Positions 34,222 to 43,423 of a DNA stretch of 64,000 bases are shown here, piece by piece (position 1 is the stretch's first letter; each line of letters starts with the position of its first letter). Source of the DNA: Paenibacillus harenae DSM 16969 (GTDB lineage: Bacteria; Bacillota; Bacilli; Paenibacillales; Paenibacillaceae); NCBI RefSeq assembly GCF_000422465.1, contig NZ_KE383842.1, positions 1,013,845-1,077,844 on the forward strand. The letters are read 5' to 3'. Under the pieces are notes generated by a model that saw only the letters and a list, made by a program, of their open reading frames with translations, was not told the origin of the DNA and made no database searches. Made by a program: the position numbers and the translations under genes.

Positions 34222-34257
34222 GACAAAACACCGAAATCGGGTGTTTTGTCTTTTTTT
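34222..34257 (+). terminator. Terminator behind the small peptide
   Basis: GACAAAACACC pairs exactly with GGTGTTTTGTC across GAAATCG, followed by seven T. Confidence 0.9.
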
Positions 34258-34300
34258 CTAACAGAATAGGGTATGATTGGGATCAGGGGGAGATGATAAG

Positions 34301-34684
34301 ATGATCGAATGTCCATGGTGCGGCAGCGAAATCGAGCTTGTTCATGAAATTTGTCCAGATTGCAAGCATGAGATTTTGCCGGAGCATTTGGAGTCTGGCG
34401 ACGGCATGCACGAACCGGCATTGGCGGCGCATGAGGGAAGCCATATCGAAATGTTGATTGCGAACCGGTTCAAATGCTCCAAATGCGGTCATGAGGAGTG
34501 CGATATTCAGGAAACTGCGATGACCGGCACGGGGCTGAGTAAATTATTTGATATCCAGCATCATCATTATTTGTTTGTTTCCTGTCTGCAATGCGGATTT
34601 GTGGAGATCTATAATCCTTCTATTCTTCAGGGCAAGAAAGCAGGAGAGCTTAGCTCGGTGATTGACCTCTTATTTGGCGGTTAG
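34301..34684 (+). CDS. Zinc-ribbon protein (DUF2082-like C-terminus)
   Basis: 127 residues from the ATG behind GGGGGAGA. Two zinc ribbons: C-x2-C pairs at CPWC and CPDC near the N-terminus, and CSKC with CLQC in the second half. The later segment (MTGTGLSKLFDIQHHHYLF, then NPSILQGKK) resembles DUF2082 nucleic-acid-binding-like proteins. Function unknown. Single gene. Confidence 0.75.
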   Translation: MIECPWCGSEIELVHEICPDCKHEILPEHLESGDGMHEPALAAHEGSHIEMLIANRFKCSKCGHEECDIQETAMTGTGLSKLFDIQHHHYLFVSCLQCGFVEIYNPSILQGKKAGELSSVIDLLFGG

Positions 34685-34725
34685 CCTCACAAAAATACAT
34701 TCCCATTATTCGACAAAATCCGTCG

Positions 34726-34754
34726 TTGTCATCCGGCGCGGAGCGATCTATAAT
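34726..34754 (+). promoter_or_regulatory. Promoter of the GntR gene
   Basis: TTGTCA, 17 bases, TATAAT. Predicted start is near 34761, just upstream of the first operator array. Confidence 0.75.
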
Positions 34755-34769
34755 GTAACAGAGAAGAGG

Positions 34770-34795
34770 ATTATCGATAATCGATAATCGATAAT
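34770..34795. promoter_or_regulatory. Operator array 1: overlapping ATTATCGATAAT palindromes
   Basis: Three overlapping copies of the 12-bp palindrome in 7-base steps, directly after the promoter. Likely bound by the GntR-type regulator encoded downstream (autorepression), by position. Confidence 0.65.
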
Positions 34796-34868
34796 TTGAA
34801 CGGAAGGAGGATCGATAACGAAATTTTTTAAGAAGGTATATGATAACGCTTTCTTTTTTTTAATTGAT

Positions 34869-34887
34869 ATTATCGATAATCGATAAT
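34869..34887. promoter_or_regulatory. Operator array 2: two overlapping ATTATCGATAAT palindromes
   Basis: The same palindrome twice, overlapping, about 20 bases before the start codon; a looping or roadblock site together with array 1 is plausible. Confidence 0.6.
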
Positions 34888-34907
34888 GGAAATGGAGACG
34901 TGGTACG

Positions 34908-35555
34908 ATGCAGGAGAAATCGCCGATTGCGGCAATCAACTCGATTAGCGAACAGGTGTTTATATCGTTGAAGAAGGAAATATTAGCAGGCGAGCTTGCG
35001 CCGGGTACTCGCTTGCTCGTTCTCGATATCGCCAAAAAATTTCAAATCAGTCAGGCTCCTGTTCGAGAAGCGTTGGAGCGGTTGAAGCAGTCCGGCTTCA
35101 TTACGGGCATTCCGAACAAAGGCTCCGTCGTCTCCAATATTACCGCCAAGGAAATTAAAGATATTTTTGTGCTTCGCGAAATCATCGAAGGTTACGCGGC
35201 CAGGCAGGCGATGCCGGGGATGACGGATGCGGATTACAAGTACCTGGAAGATCTCATCAGGCGTATGCATGAGGCGCATCTGCAAAACGATCTTCTGGCT
35301 ATATTGGAGCTGGATATGGCCTTTCACGGTTTCTTCTACAAGCGCTGCGATAATCATCTGATTCTCGAGCTGTGGAACCAAATGAAAATGAAGGTGATGC
35401 GTTTCATGGCTATTTCAAATCGGCACTTTAACACGGACGAGCTTGCAGACTGGCATTTGCGCCTTGTTGACGTGCTGAAGTCTGGAGACGCGAATGCCGT
35501 CGAGGAAGCGTTTATCGAGCATATGCATTCCTATAAAATGATTCACCTCAACTAG
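34908..35555 (+). CDS. GntR-family regulator, FCD (FadR) subfamily
   Basis: 215 residues. An N-terminal winged helix (LAPGTRLLVLDIAKKF then SQAPVREALERL) is followed by an all-helical FCD ligand domain; candidate metal/ligand residues include Asp/His in ELDMAFH and the late His in IEHMHSY. FCD regulators usually sense sugar acids or other carboxylates, which fits the dehydratase and transporter genes nearby. Its own leader carries two palindrome arrays. Confidence 0.9.
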   Translation: MQEKSPIAAINSISEQVFISLKKEILAGELAPGTRLLVLDIAKKFQISQAPVREALERLKQSGFITGIPNKGSVVSNITAKEIKDIFVLREIIEGYAARQAMPGMTDADYKYLEDLIRRMHEAHLQNDLLAILELDMAFHGFFYKRCDNHLILELWNQMKMKVMRFMAISNRHFNTDELADWHLRLVDVLKSGDANAVEEAFIEHMHSYKMIHLN

Positions 35556-35597
35556 TTCGCATCTCATCACTTATCCTTATAAAAGGAGAAATGGAGC

Positions 35598-36767
35598 ATG
35601 CTAAACGAAGGACTGTTATTCAAAGAGGATGTCATTCTTACTTGGATGAGGGATCGCTTTCTTCGAAATCTGGTTTCGGAGAAACGCAGCGCCAAATCGG
35701 ATTTGAAGGAAAACTTGTCGCGATTGAAGCTTAACCCGTACTATACCTTTCCAGCACTCGCGTTATTAGAGCCTAACATTCAATTTACCAACGAACATGA
35801 GCGAATTATATATTTGGAACAAATGCGGGATTTCTTGCAGCTCCAAGCTACGGACGGCAGCATCGTATTTCTTGATGAGGAAGGAAGACTCGGCCTGTTG
35901 TTCTCCTGGGTTTCAAAGGAGCAGCTGCCCAAGATACAAGCCAAGCTGAACCGGCATTGCCAGCAGCCGATTAATATTGGCGTAGGAAAGCCTTGCAGCC
36001 ATTTGTACGATATCTATCATTCCTACCGGCAAGCTTCGAGCGCTTTGCAATATAAGTTTTATCGCGGTACGGGTCAAATCATCTTCTACAGCGAGCTCAG
36101 CCGGTATGAATCGGTTCAGCAATACCCGTTGGATAAAGAGAAGGAGCTGTTCGATGCCTATAAAGCGTCGGAAAGCCCGGCCGAGATCGAGCAATCGGTA
36201 CATAGCTTCTATGAGTGGGTGCTGGAGAAGGGACCTGTCGATATTCAATGCGTTTATGACATAACCGTACGGCTGCTTGTCAGCGTGGAGAAGAGAGTTA
36301 TTAGCGAAACGCAAAACATTAGTTCTTATGAACGATTTGACGTTATTTCTATCGTCAAGCTTGCGACGCTTGAGGAGATCAAGCAGTACGTGACCCGTTT
36401 TCTTGCAGGGATGAGGGACGTCCTCTCCCAAAACCAAAAGGAAAGCCACCGCAGCATTATTAAGAAAACGATCCATCATATGGAGCAGGAATGTCAAAGC
36501 GCTTCGCTGCAAAGCGTAGCGCAGAAGGTATATATGACGCCGACTTATTTGAGCCTGCTGTTCAAGACGAATACAGGGAAAACGTTTATTGAACACTTGA
36601 CGGATATAAGGATCAATAAAGCGAAGGAAATGCTTAGAAGCACGCATTATAAAAATTACGAGGTCGCGGAAAAAGTCGGCTATCAGGATCCTCGTTATTT
36701 CAGCCAGATCTTCAAGAAAAAAGTGGGACTATCGCCAAGCGAATATCGGGAATCGGCGGGTAATTAG
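35598..36767 (+). CDS. AraC-family transcriptional regulator (YesN-like, no receiver)
   Basis: 389 residues. The C-terminal 100 residues form two helix-turn-helices (QSVAQKVYMTPTYLSLLFK and YEVAEKVGYQDPRYFSQIFKK in short form), typical of AraC/XylS. The middle resembles the degenerate GGDEF-like region of YesN-type regulators, but there is no N-terminal receiver domain. It lies 42 bases after the GntR gene in the same direction, so both may govern the sugar-acid genes that follow. Confidence 0.85.
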   Translation: MLNEGLLFKEDVILTWMRDRFLRNLVSEKRSAKSDLKENLSRLKLNPYYTFPALALLEPNIQFTNEHERIIYLEQMRDFLQLQATDGSIVFLDEEGRLGLLFSWVSKEQLPKIQAKLNRHCQQPINIGVGKPCSHLYDIYHSYRQASSALQYKFYRGTGQIIFYSELSRYESVQQYPLDKEKELFDAYKASESPAEIEQSVHSFYEWVLEKGPVDIQCVYDITVRLLVSVEKRVISETQNISSYERFDVISIVKLATLEEIKQYVTRFLAGMRDVLSQNQKESHRSIIKKTIHHMEQECQSASLQSVAQKVYMTPTYLSLLFKTNTGKTFIEHLTDIRINKAKEMLRSTHYKNYEVAEKVGYQDPRYFSQIFKKKVGLSPSEYRESAGN

Positions 36768-36774
36768 ACGAAGA

Positions 36775-36818
36775 AAAGGGACTCTGCAGGCATCGGTTAT
36801 GCCCCGCGGAGTCCCTTT
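36775..36818. terminator. Terminator between convergent AraC and RraA-like genes
   Basis: AAAGGGACTCTGC pairs with GCGGAGTCCCTTT around an 18-base loop. Confidence 0.75.
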
Positions 36819-36832
36819 AGTAATAGGCTTAA

Positions 36833-37738
36833 TTATAAGCGGACATCGCTTTGCGGGCCGTTACGTTCCGCCTTGCGCGCTTCCTCCAGCTCATTCGACC
36901 AGGTCAGATGACGGTACTCTGCTGCCGCAGCGTCATTCTCGAACCAGTTCACGAAATCCGTCCAAAGGTTCATATCCCAAGCCGCATCGATCTGGGCCGT
37001 CGTATAGACGCTGTCACGCAGCCGGACGAAGCCGAATACATCGCGCACCTGCGCTTTCTCCGCCTGTACGACCGTAAGCTCGGCGAGATGCGGCGGGATG
37101 AATATAACGCCTGAAGGCGTGCCAAGCACGACGTCGCCCGGCATGCAGATCGCTTTGCCGATCCTTGTAGGCGTATTCATCCCGACCATCGTGACGTCCG
37201 CAATAGCGGTCGGATCGCTGCCGCGGTAGAACACGTTAATGTTCTCGATCTCCACGACCTGCTGGTTGTCTCGAATACCGCCCCAAATAACGGCGCCGCC
37301 GCGCTTCGTGCGGGTGGATATAGCAGTGGATAGATTGCCGCCGACATAGGTGCCCAGATGAATCTTATCGAACATGTCCACAACTACGACATCGTCCTCA
37401 CCGAGCGTGTCGATGACCCATTGATTAAAGAAGCCTTTCCGTTCCTCTTGCTCGTGTCCGTATTTCAGCAGCGTCTCATGCAGATCCGGACGCTTCGGAA
37501 CCATCACGGCCGTGACCGCCCGGCCAACCATCGTTTTATGGGGATGAATGATTTTGAAATCGCCTTCAAACTGAAAATGATAGCCTCTATGCCAGAGAGG
37601 ACCCCATGCCTCCTCCAGCGTGATCTTGCGCATACGGCGAAGAATATCCCCGCTTACCTTCGGGCGTCCATTCGGAAATCGTTCTCCCTCCCAAAGCGGC
37701 GTAAGCTGAATGATGTCTTCCGGATTGTCAAATTTCAT
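36833..37738 (-). CDS. RraA-family protein (aldolase/lyase-like)
   Basis: 301 residues from the ATG 6 bases after GAGGTG; a TTG ten codons earlier is less likely. The RraA fold shows GGNLSTAISTRTKRGGAVIWGGIRDN (in short form GGLRD-like GGIRDN) and VVLGTPSGVIFIPP. Members include 4-hydroxy-4-methyl-2-oxoglutarate aldolases and sugar-acid lyases; it is about 80 residues longer than RraA of E. coli at the N-terminus. Context with acid-sugar dehydratases suggests an aldol cleavage of a keto-acid. Divergent from the ABC transporter genes. Confidence 0.75.
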   Translation of the reverse strand: MKFDNPEDIIQLTPLWEGERFPNGRPKVSGDILRRMRKITLEEAWGPLWHRGYHFQFEGDFKIIHPHKTMVGRAVTAVMVPKRPDLHETLLKYGHEQEERKGFFNQWVIDTLGEDDVVVVDMFDKIHLGTYVGGNLSTAISTRTKRGGAVIWGGIRDNQQVVEIENINVFYRGSDPTAIADVTMVGMNTPTRIGKAICMPGDVVLGTPSGVIFIPPHLAELTVVQAEKAQVRDVFGFVRLRDSVYTTAQIDAAWDMNLWTDFVNWFENDAAAAEYRHLTWSNELEEARKAERNGPQSDVRL

Positions 37739-37916
37739 CTGAAGCACCTCTTCCGTTAATTTTGGCAATCGTTAAAGCGGTCACCGTCATACGACTATTG
37801 TTAAGGAAGGCGGAGGTTTTGTCGATGCGACTTTCTTAAGGCCTTTTCTAAGTCGTGTATGAATTTTTCACACAATATAAAATCAAACCATTTCATAAAA
37901 ATGTCTCCTTCAATCA

Positions 37917-37930
37917 TGAAACCGCTTTCG
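37917..37930. promoter_or_regulatory. cre-like site before the sugar ABC operon
   Basis: TGAAACCGCTTTCG matches TGWNANCGNTNWCA at 13 of 14 positions and is nearly palindromic. It fits CcpA repression of the transporter. The 37739-38029 gap shows no other certain signal. Confidence 0.6.
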
Positions 37931-38029
37931 TTTAAAGTAAGGAAACACCATGCAATCAACTAATGAAATGCAAATTGCTACGATACGCTTTTTGCGCCGC
38001 AAAACGTTAAGGAGGAGGAATCTATCGGA

Positions 38030-38983
38030 GTGACTGCTGATACGGCAACAAGAACGGGAACGGAGATGGAGCCCGCTGCACGGAAACGGACGCGAACGAA
38101 AGGAAATCAGCTGGCGGGTTACGTGTTTATATCTCCATGGTTAATCGGGTTTTTATTGCTCACGCTTTGGCCAATCGCGCAATCCTTTTATCTGTCCTTT
38201 ACCGACTATTCATTGCTTGAAGATCCGGTATGGACGGGGACGAACAATTACACCAAAATCTTCACGGACGATTCGACCTTTACGAAATCGCTCAGCGTCA
38301 CCTTTATGTTTGTTCTGTTCTCCGTACCGCTTAAGCTGTTTTTCTCCTTGATGGTTGCGCTCGCGCTTAACAAAAACCTTAGAGGAATGAATTTGTACCG
38401 GACCGCCATTTATTTTCCGTCCCTGATCGGCGGCAGCATCGCGGTCGCGGCGCTCTGGCGGAATATGTTCGGCATAGACGGCTATATCAATAACGTGCTC
38501 GCCTGGTTCGGCATCGAAGGCGTTGGCTGGATTTCGAACCCGGATACGTCGCTAGGCACGCTGATCCTGCTGAATACATGGCAGTTCGGGTCAACGATGG
38601 TTATTTTTCTGGCCGGCTTGAAGCAGGTCCCTCAGGAGCTGTACGAATCGGCCTCCGTAGACGGGGCGGGCAAGGTGAGAAAGTTCTTCAGCATAACGCT
38701 TCCGCTGCTGTCGCCGGTTATGTTTTTCAACCTCGTTCTCGGCATTATCGGTTCCTTTCAGACATTCACCTCCGCGTTTATCATTACGAAGGGCGGACCG
38801 ATCAATTCGACCTATATGTACGCGATGTTCCTGTATGAGAAGGCGTTCAAGCATTACCAGATGGGGTATGCTTCCGCGCTTGCGTGGATTCTGTTATCCA
38901 TTGTCGCCCTGTTAACCCTCCTTAACTTCATGGCTTCGCGTTACTGGGTATTTTATGAGTCGGATGGGGGGAAAACGAAATGA
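38030..38983 (+). CDS. Sugar ABC transporter permease, MalF type
   Basis: 317 residues, GTG start with GGAGGAGG about 11 bases upstream. Six membrane segments and the EAA loop (YESASVDGAGKVRKFFSITLP, in part) mark a CUT1-family permease. The N-terminus is a basic cytoplasmic tail. It overlaps the next permease by 4 bases (ATGA). No ATPase gene is in the cluster, so a shared MsmX-like ATPase elsewhere must energise it. Confidence 0.9.
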   Translation: MTADTATRTGTEMEPAARKRTRTKGNQLAGYVFISPWLIGFLLLTLWPIAQSFYLSFTDYSLLEDPVWTGTNNYTKIFTDDSTFTKSLSVTFMFVLFSVPLKLFFSLMVALALNKNLRGMNLYRTAIYFPSLIGGSIAVAALWRNMFGIDGYINNVLAWFGIEGVGWISNPDTSLGTLILLNTWQFGSTMVIFLAGLKQVPQELYESASVDGAGKVRKFFSITLPLLSPVMFFNLVLGIIGSFQTFTSAFIITKGGPINSTYMYAMFLYEKAFKHYQMGYASALAWILLSIVALLTLLNFMASRYWVFYESDGGKTK

Positions 38984-39810
38984 CCGCGATTCGTTCCAAG
39001 CTGTCGAACCATTTGCTATTGACAGCGTTTTCCTTGCTTATGCTGTACCCGGTTATCTGGTGGGCGGGCGCTTCGCTCAAAAAAACGGAGGAGCTTAGTC
39101 TTCCTACGCTGTGGCCGTCGACGCCGATGTGGGAGAATTACTCGAAGGGCTGGAATTTCTCGGCAGATTATACCTTTGCGCATTTCTTCGGCAATACGCT
39201 GCTGATGGAAGTCGGCAATGTGATCGGCGGGGTCGCGACTGCGGCGATCGTTGCATACGGCTTCGGCAGACTAAGCTTCAAGCTGCGCGGCTTCTGGTTC
39301 TCGATCCTGCTGCTGACGATGATGCTTCCCGGTCAGGTTACGGTTGTGCCGCAGTACATTTTGTTCAACAAGTTCGGATTTACAGACAGCTATGTGCCGC
39401 TGGTTCTTCCGCATTTTTTCGGCGGCGGCGCGTTTTTTATCTTCCTGCTCGTGCAGTTTATCCGCGGCATTCCGAAGGATCTGGATGAGGCGGCTACGAT
39501 CGACGGCGCTAGCGTTTACGGTATTTTCTGGAGAGTTATTTTACCATTGCTCAAGCCGGCTCTGGTGACGGTCGCTATCTTCACGTTCATTTGGAGCTGG
39601 GATGATTTCTTCGCACAAGTGCTGTACTTAAGCTCGGTTGACAAATTTACGGTCGGCCTGGCGCTGCGAATGTTCATTGATCAGTTCGACATTCAGTGGG
39701 GACAATTGCTCGCGATGTCCTTGCTGTCGATTTTTCCTTCGGTCATCATCTTTTTCTTCGCGCAGAAGCACTTCGTCGAAGGAATAGCGACAACAGGCTT
39801 AAAGGGTTAA
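38980..39810 (+). CDS. Sugar ABC transporter permease, MalG type
   Basis: 276 residues. Six membrane segments, EAA loop DEAATIDGASVYGIFWRVILP (in part). Coupled by ATGA overlap to the MalF-type gene. Partner of the receptor encoded 36 bases downstream. Confidence 0.9.
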   Translation: MTAIRSKLSNHLLLTAFSLLMLYPVIWWAGASLKKTEELSLPTLWPSTPMWENYSKGWNFSADYTFAHFFGNTLLMEVGNVIGGVATAAIVAYGFGRLSFKLRGFWFSILLLTMMLPGQVTVVPQYILFNKFGFTDSYVPLVLPHFFGGGAFFIFLLVQFIRGIPKDLDEAATIDGASVYGIFWRVILPLLKPALVTVAIFTFIWSWDDFFAQVLYLSSVDKFTVGLALRMFIDQFDIQWGQLLAMSLLSIFPSVIIFFFAQKHFVEGIATTGLKG

Positions 39811-39845
39811 CGGCTTCACATTAAACATGGAGAAGGGGATGTCTA

Positions 39846-41183
39846 ATGGCGAACAAAGGTTGGACGAAGAGATTGGGTATGCTTATGATGGCCGTCATGC
39901 TGGTATTGTCCGCTTGCAGCGGCGGCGGAAACGGCGGCAACAAGGCGGGGGAGGAGACGGACGCCGGCGCAGACAACAAGGGGAATGAAGCTCCCGCAGG
40001 CAAGACGACGTTAAGTATTATGTGGTGGGGAACGGATGCGAGGCATGAAGCCACGCAGAAGGCGCTTGACATTTACACGAAACAAAATCCGGCAGTTACC
40101 TTTAAGCCGGAATTTATGGCTTGGGATGCTTTCTGGCAGAAGCTGCCGACGCTGGCTGCCTCGAAGACGATTACGGATGTGCTGCAGATGGACGCGGCTT
40201 TTATTCAAGAATACGTAGCCAGAGGGCAGCTGGAAGATTTATCGGATATTGACCTAAGCGGCATCGTTGATCCGAATGTGATCGAGAATTTGTCCATCGA
40301 CGGCAAATTGTACGGCATCCCGCTCAGCCAGAACGCGCAGGGCATCGCCTTTAACAAAACCGAGCTGGACGAGTTCGGTATTCCGCATCCGCATAAGGAT
40401 TGGACTTACGATGAGTTCTTCCAATGGGCCCGGGACGCTCGGGCGAAGCTGCCGGAAGGGAAGTACCCGATCGGAGATACAACGACGTGGGACGGCTTCA
40501 ACTACTACCAGACGGCAATGGGCAAGCCGCCGGTCATGTCCGACGGGGGCAAAACGTTCACGCTCGATAAAGATTTGTTTATGGAATTTTATCAGACCTA
40601 TGAGGAGTTCCGTAAATCGAAGATCGTTCCTCCTGCGGAGAAGGCGGCATCCTTCCTTGAAAATGATCCGCAGGCCGACCCGATGGCTTCCGGCGTCGTC
40701 ATGACGCGTGGAGCAACGACCGGTTCGGTCAGCGCGCTGGAGCAGCTGATGCCTGGCAAGGTCGGCGTCGTGAACCTTCCGACCGGACCGGCCGGAGGCG
40801 GCTGGGCGCAATCGACGATCTTCCTGAGCGTAAGCGCGACTTCCAAAAACAAAGACGAAGCGAAAAAATTCGTCAAATGGTTTATTTCCGACAAGGAAGC
40901 CGGGAAGGCTCTGGCCTTAACCCGCGGCATCCCGATCAACCCGGACATTTATAGCGAGCTTGAGCCGACGCTTGAGGCGAAGGATAAGCTGGGAAAGGAG
41001 ATATACGATCTTTCGCTCGACAAAGCGCTGCCATTCTACTCGCCGGCAGCGGGCTTCTCCGAGTGGGTCGATACCTACAGGAAGGAAATGGACGCGGTTA
41101 CGTTCGGTCAACAATCGATTGAAGAGGCATTCAACAAAATCGAGAAGATGGGCAAGGAGCTTGCGGCTAAGGCTGGAGGCTGA
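39846..41183 (+). CDS. Sugar ABC transporter substrate-binding lipoprotein
   Basis: 445 residues. The lipobox LSAC follows a signal peptide, then a Gly/Asn linker, then the family-1 solute-binding fold (TLSIMWWGTDARHEAT, YGIPLSQNAQGIAFNK). CUT1 receptors of this size bind mono- to oligosaccharides. Genes on either side suggest an uronate or related acidic sugar, possibly as oligomer. Confidence 0.9.
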   Translation: MANKGWTKRLGMLMMAVMLVLSACSGGGNGGNKAGEETDAGADNKGNEAPAGKTTLSIMWWGTDARHEATQKALDIYTKQNPAVTFKPEFMAWDAFWQKLPTLAASKTITDVLQMDAAFIQEYVARGQLEDLSDIDLSGIVDPNVIENLSIDGKLYGIPLSQNAQGIAFNKTELDEFGIPHPHKDWTYDEFFQWARDARAKLPEGKYPIGDTTTWDGFNYYQTAMGKPPVMSDGGKTFTLDKDLFMEFYQTYEEFRKSKIVPPAEKAASFLENDPQADPMASGVVMTRGATTGSVSALEQLMPGKVGVVNLPTGPAGGGWAQSTIFLSVSATSKNKDEAKKFVKWFISDKEAGKALALTRGIPINPDIYSELEPTLEAKDKLGKEIYDLSLDKALPFYSPAAGFSEWVDTYRKEMDAVTFGQQSIEEAFNKIEKMGKELAAKAGG

Positions 41184-41210
41184 CCAACGGAGAAGAAAGG
41201 CGGTTATCAC

Positions 41211-42206
41211 ATGAAGTTAGCAGAAGTGTTCCCATCACAGCCTAACCGGCTGTGGCATTTGGCCAAGCAGCTTGGCGTAGATCATGCCGTCGGGGGGCTT
41301 CCGTGGGAGGAGAAGCAGGAGAAGCCGTGGGAGCTGATGCCGCTTATCCGCATGAAGCAGCGGTTCGCCGATTTTGGCCTTGAGCTTACCGTTATTGAAT
41401 CGATGCCGCCCAGCAACGAAATCAAGCTGGGGACGGCCGGACGCGATGCGGAGATCGAACAGTTTCAGAACTTTATTTTGAATATGGGCGCCGCGGGCAT
41501 TCCGGTGCTTTGCTACAACTTCATGGCCCAGTTCAATTGGTTCCGCACCTCGACGACGACCCGCACGCGCGGCGGGGCGCTCGTATCCAGCTATGATCAC
41601 AGTCTGATGAAGGATGCGCCTCTCACGGAAGCAGGCATTGTAACGGAAGCGCAGCTTTGGGAGAACCTCCACTATTTTATGGAGCAGATCGTTCCGGTCG
41701 CGGAGCAGGCGAAGGTGAAGCTGGCGCTGCACCCGGACGATCCGCCGATAACGCCGATCCGCGGCGTGTCGCGGATTCTTACAAGCGCAGCCGCGCTGCA
41801 GCGGGCGATTGATCTTGTACCGAGCGCATATAACGGCATTACGCTGTGCCAGGGGACGCTGGCAACGGCTGGGGACGATATTCCGAGCGTAATCCGGCAG
41901 TTCGCCAAGCAGGAAAAATTGTTTTTCGTCCACTTCCGAGACGTGAAGGGAACGCCTGAGAAATTTGAAGAAACGTTCCATGACGACGGCAAAACGAATA
42001 TGCTTGAATCGATGCAAACGTATTACGAGGTTGACTTTAACGGACCGGCGAGACCGGATCACGTGCCGACGATGGAAGGCGAGGACAATACCAACCCGGG
42101 TTACGAGACGCTTGGCCGCTTATACGGAATCGGATACATTCGCGGGTTGATGGAAGCGGCTGCGGCAGGCAAAGCGGTTCGATTCGCAGAAGAGACTTCC
42201 AAGTAA
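41211..42206 (+). CDS. uxuA: Mannonate dehydratase
   Basis: 331 residues, within the usual 320-390. The Mn-dependent UxuA fold is seen in LHPDDPP, TLCQGTLA, FVHFRDVKGT and FHDDGKTNM, and the C-terminal HVPTMEGE. It dehydrates D-mannonate to 2-keto-3-deoxygluconate in hexuronate breakdown. It begins 27 bases after the receptor gene, so the transporter probably delivers a substrate that feeds this step. Confidence 0.9.
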   Translation: MKLAEVFPSQPNRLWHLAKQLGVDHAVGGLPWEEKQEKPWELMPLIRMKQRFADFGLELTVIESMPPSNEIKLGTAGRDAEIEQFQNFILNMGAAGIPVLCYNFMAQFNWFRTSTTTRTRGGALVSSYDHSLMKDAPLTEAGIVTEAQLWENLHYFMEQIVPVAEQAKVKLALHPDDPPITPIRGVSRILTSAAALQRAIDLVPSAYNGITLCQGTLATAGDDIPSVIRQFAKQEKLFFVHFRDVKGTPEKFEETFHDDGKTNMLESMQTYYEVDFNGPARPDHVPTMEGEDNTNPGYETLGRLYGIGYIRGLMEAAAAGKAVRFAEETSK

Positions 42207-42219
42207 AGCTAGGCATGCA

Positions 42220-42269
42220 GAGCTGTTCACGAAGGTTATTAACCTTTGCGAACAGCTCCTTGTTTTTTA
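42220..42269 (+). terminator. Terminator of the transporter/uxuA operon
   Basis: A 19-bp stem with one mismatch (GAGCTGTTC... against ...GAACAGCTC) followed by a T run. Confidence 0.85.
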
Positions 42270-42356
42270 TGGGATGCAATCGACTTATAATAGAAAGAAG
42301 AGGTAATTGCTCATCGGATGTGTGTAACAAAGGGATCTGTTTAGGAGGCGATAGAC

Positions 42357-42521
42357 ATGAGGGAGCTTGTAGGCAGCTGTAAGGAATGCGGAAAGGACAT
42401 CTATTGCCTCGACGGATTTCTTAACGGTATCGTGTTAGAAGACAAAAGCATCGTGTGCTTCGATTGTTCCGAGCCTGAGCAGGCCGGCAAGGGGCAGAAT
42501 GCCACAGAGCCCTTGAAATAG
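42357..42521 (+). CDS. 54-residue Cys4 protein
   Basis: ATG behind TTAGGAGGCG, 54 residues. Two C-x2-C pairs (CKEC and CFDC) about 22 residues apart plus an extra Cys suggest a small zinc-binding knuckle; there is no membrane segment. A TATAAT at about 42286 could be its -10 box. It ends one base before the end of the convergent modA gene. I do not recognise the family. Confidence 0.65.
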   Translation: MRELVGSCKECGKDIYCLDGFLNGIVLEDKSIVCFDCSEPEQAGKGQNATEPLK

Positions 42522-42522
42522 C

Positions 42523-43326
42523 CTATCCGTTAGGTATGGAAAAACCGTATTTGAGAAATACAGCCAGCGCCTCTTTCGATTGAAGAAACCTGTAAAAGCG
42601 TTCAGCTTCTAGACTATGATTCGTTGCTTTAACAATCCCGATTGGATATTCGACTGGAGCATATGTTGTGGGATCGACGGCAAAAGCGGTCGTTACCTTC
42701 TGCGAGGTCAATGCATCCGTTCTATAAACGAAGCCTGCATCGGCATTTCCAGTTTCCACATATTGAAGAACTTGTCTAACATCTTTTCCTTGAACCATTT
42801 TAGTCTGCAAAGCTTCCCACAGATTGGCATTTAAGAGCGCTTCTTTGGCATAGCTGCCGGCAGGGACGCTTTCGGGAATACCGATCGCAACATTGTTTAC
42901 TTTCTTATTCGTCAGCTCAGCCATACTGCCGATCACAGATTTCCCGTCCGATGGAATAACGACAACCAGCTCGTTAGTCAGCAATGTTTTTTGTTTATCC
43001 GCATCGATTAACTCTTTATCAACGAGTGCCTTCATATTTTTAGGCGCTGCGGACAGAAATAAGTCTGCCGGGGCTCCTTGTTCGATTTGCTGCTGCAGAG
43101 CACCGGATGCGCCGAAGTTAAAGTACAATTTGACCGATTTATTCTTTGATTCATATCTATTCCGGATTTCACCAAGCGCATCCGTTAAACTCGCAGCTGC
43201 GGAAATCGTCAATTCAACAGTATCAGATGCAGTTTCCGGGGTTTGCTCCGTACTGCACCCTGAAAAAAAGAAAATTGCCGCTAAGACGAATAACAAAATC
43301 ACATTACCTTTAATAAGTCGTTGCAT
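42523..43326 (-). CDS. modA: Molybdate ABC transporter substrate-binding lipoprotein
   Basis: 267 residues from the ATG 8 bases after AGGAG. Signal peptide with lipobox FSGC, then the ModA pattern: TISAAASLTDAL, NFGASGALQQQI, GAPADLFLSA, and VETGNADAGFVY. It binds molybdate (or tungstate) outside the membrane. modB and modC are not adjacent, so it is an orphan receptor. Molybdenum is needed by NasC and by the molybdopterin enzyme at 58594-60654. Confidence 0.9.
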   Translation of the reverse strand: MQRLIKGNVILLFVLAAIFFFSGCSTEQTPETASDTVELTISAAASLTDALGEIRNRYESKNKSVKLYFNFGASGALQQQIEQGAPADLFLSAAPKNMKALVDKELIDADKQKTLLTNELVVVIPSDGKSVIGSMAELTNKKVNNVAIGIPESVPAGSYAKEALLNANLWEALQTKMVQGKDVRQVLQYVETGNADAGFVYRTDALTSQKVTTAFAVDPTTYAPVEYPIGIVKATNHSLEAERFYRFLQSKEALAVFLKYGFSIPNG

Positions 43327-43423
43327 TCTTTCCACTCCTAAATTCTATTTCGTTATAATTAAATAATAATAATACGATATGATTATACATAAGTTTTGAT
43401 AGAAACTTAAACATTCGGACAAT

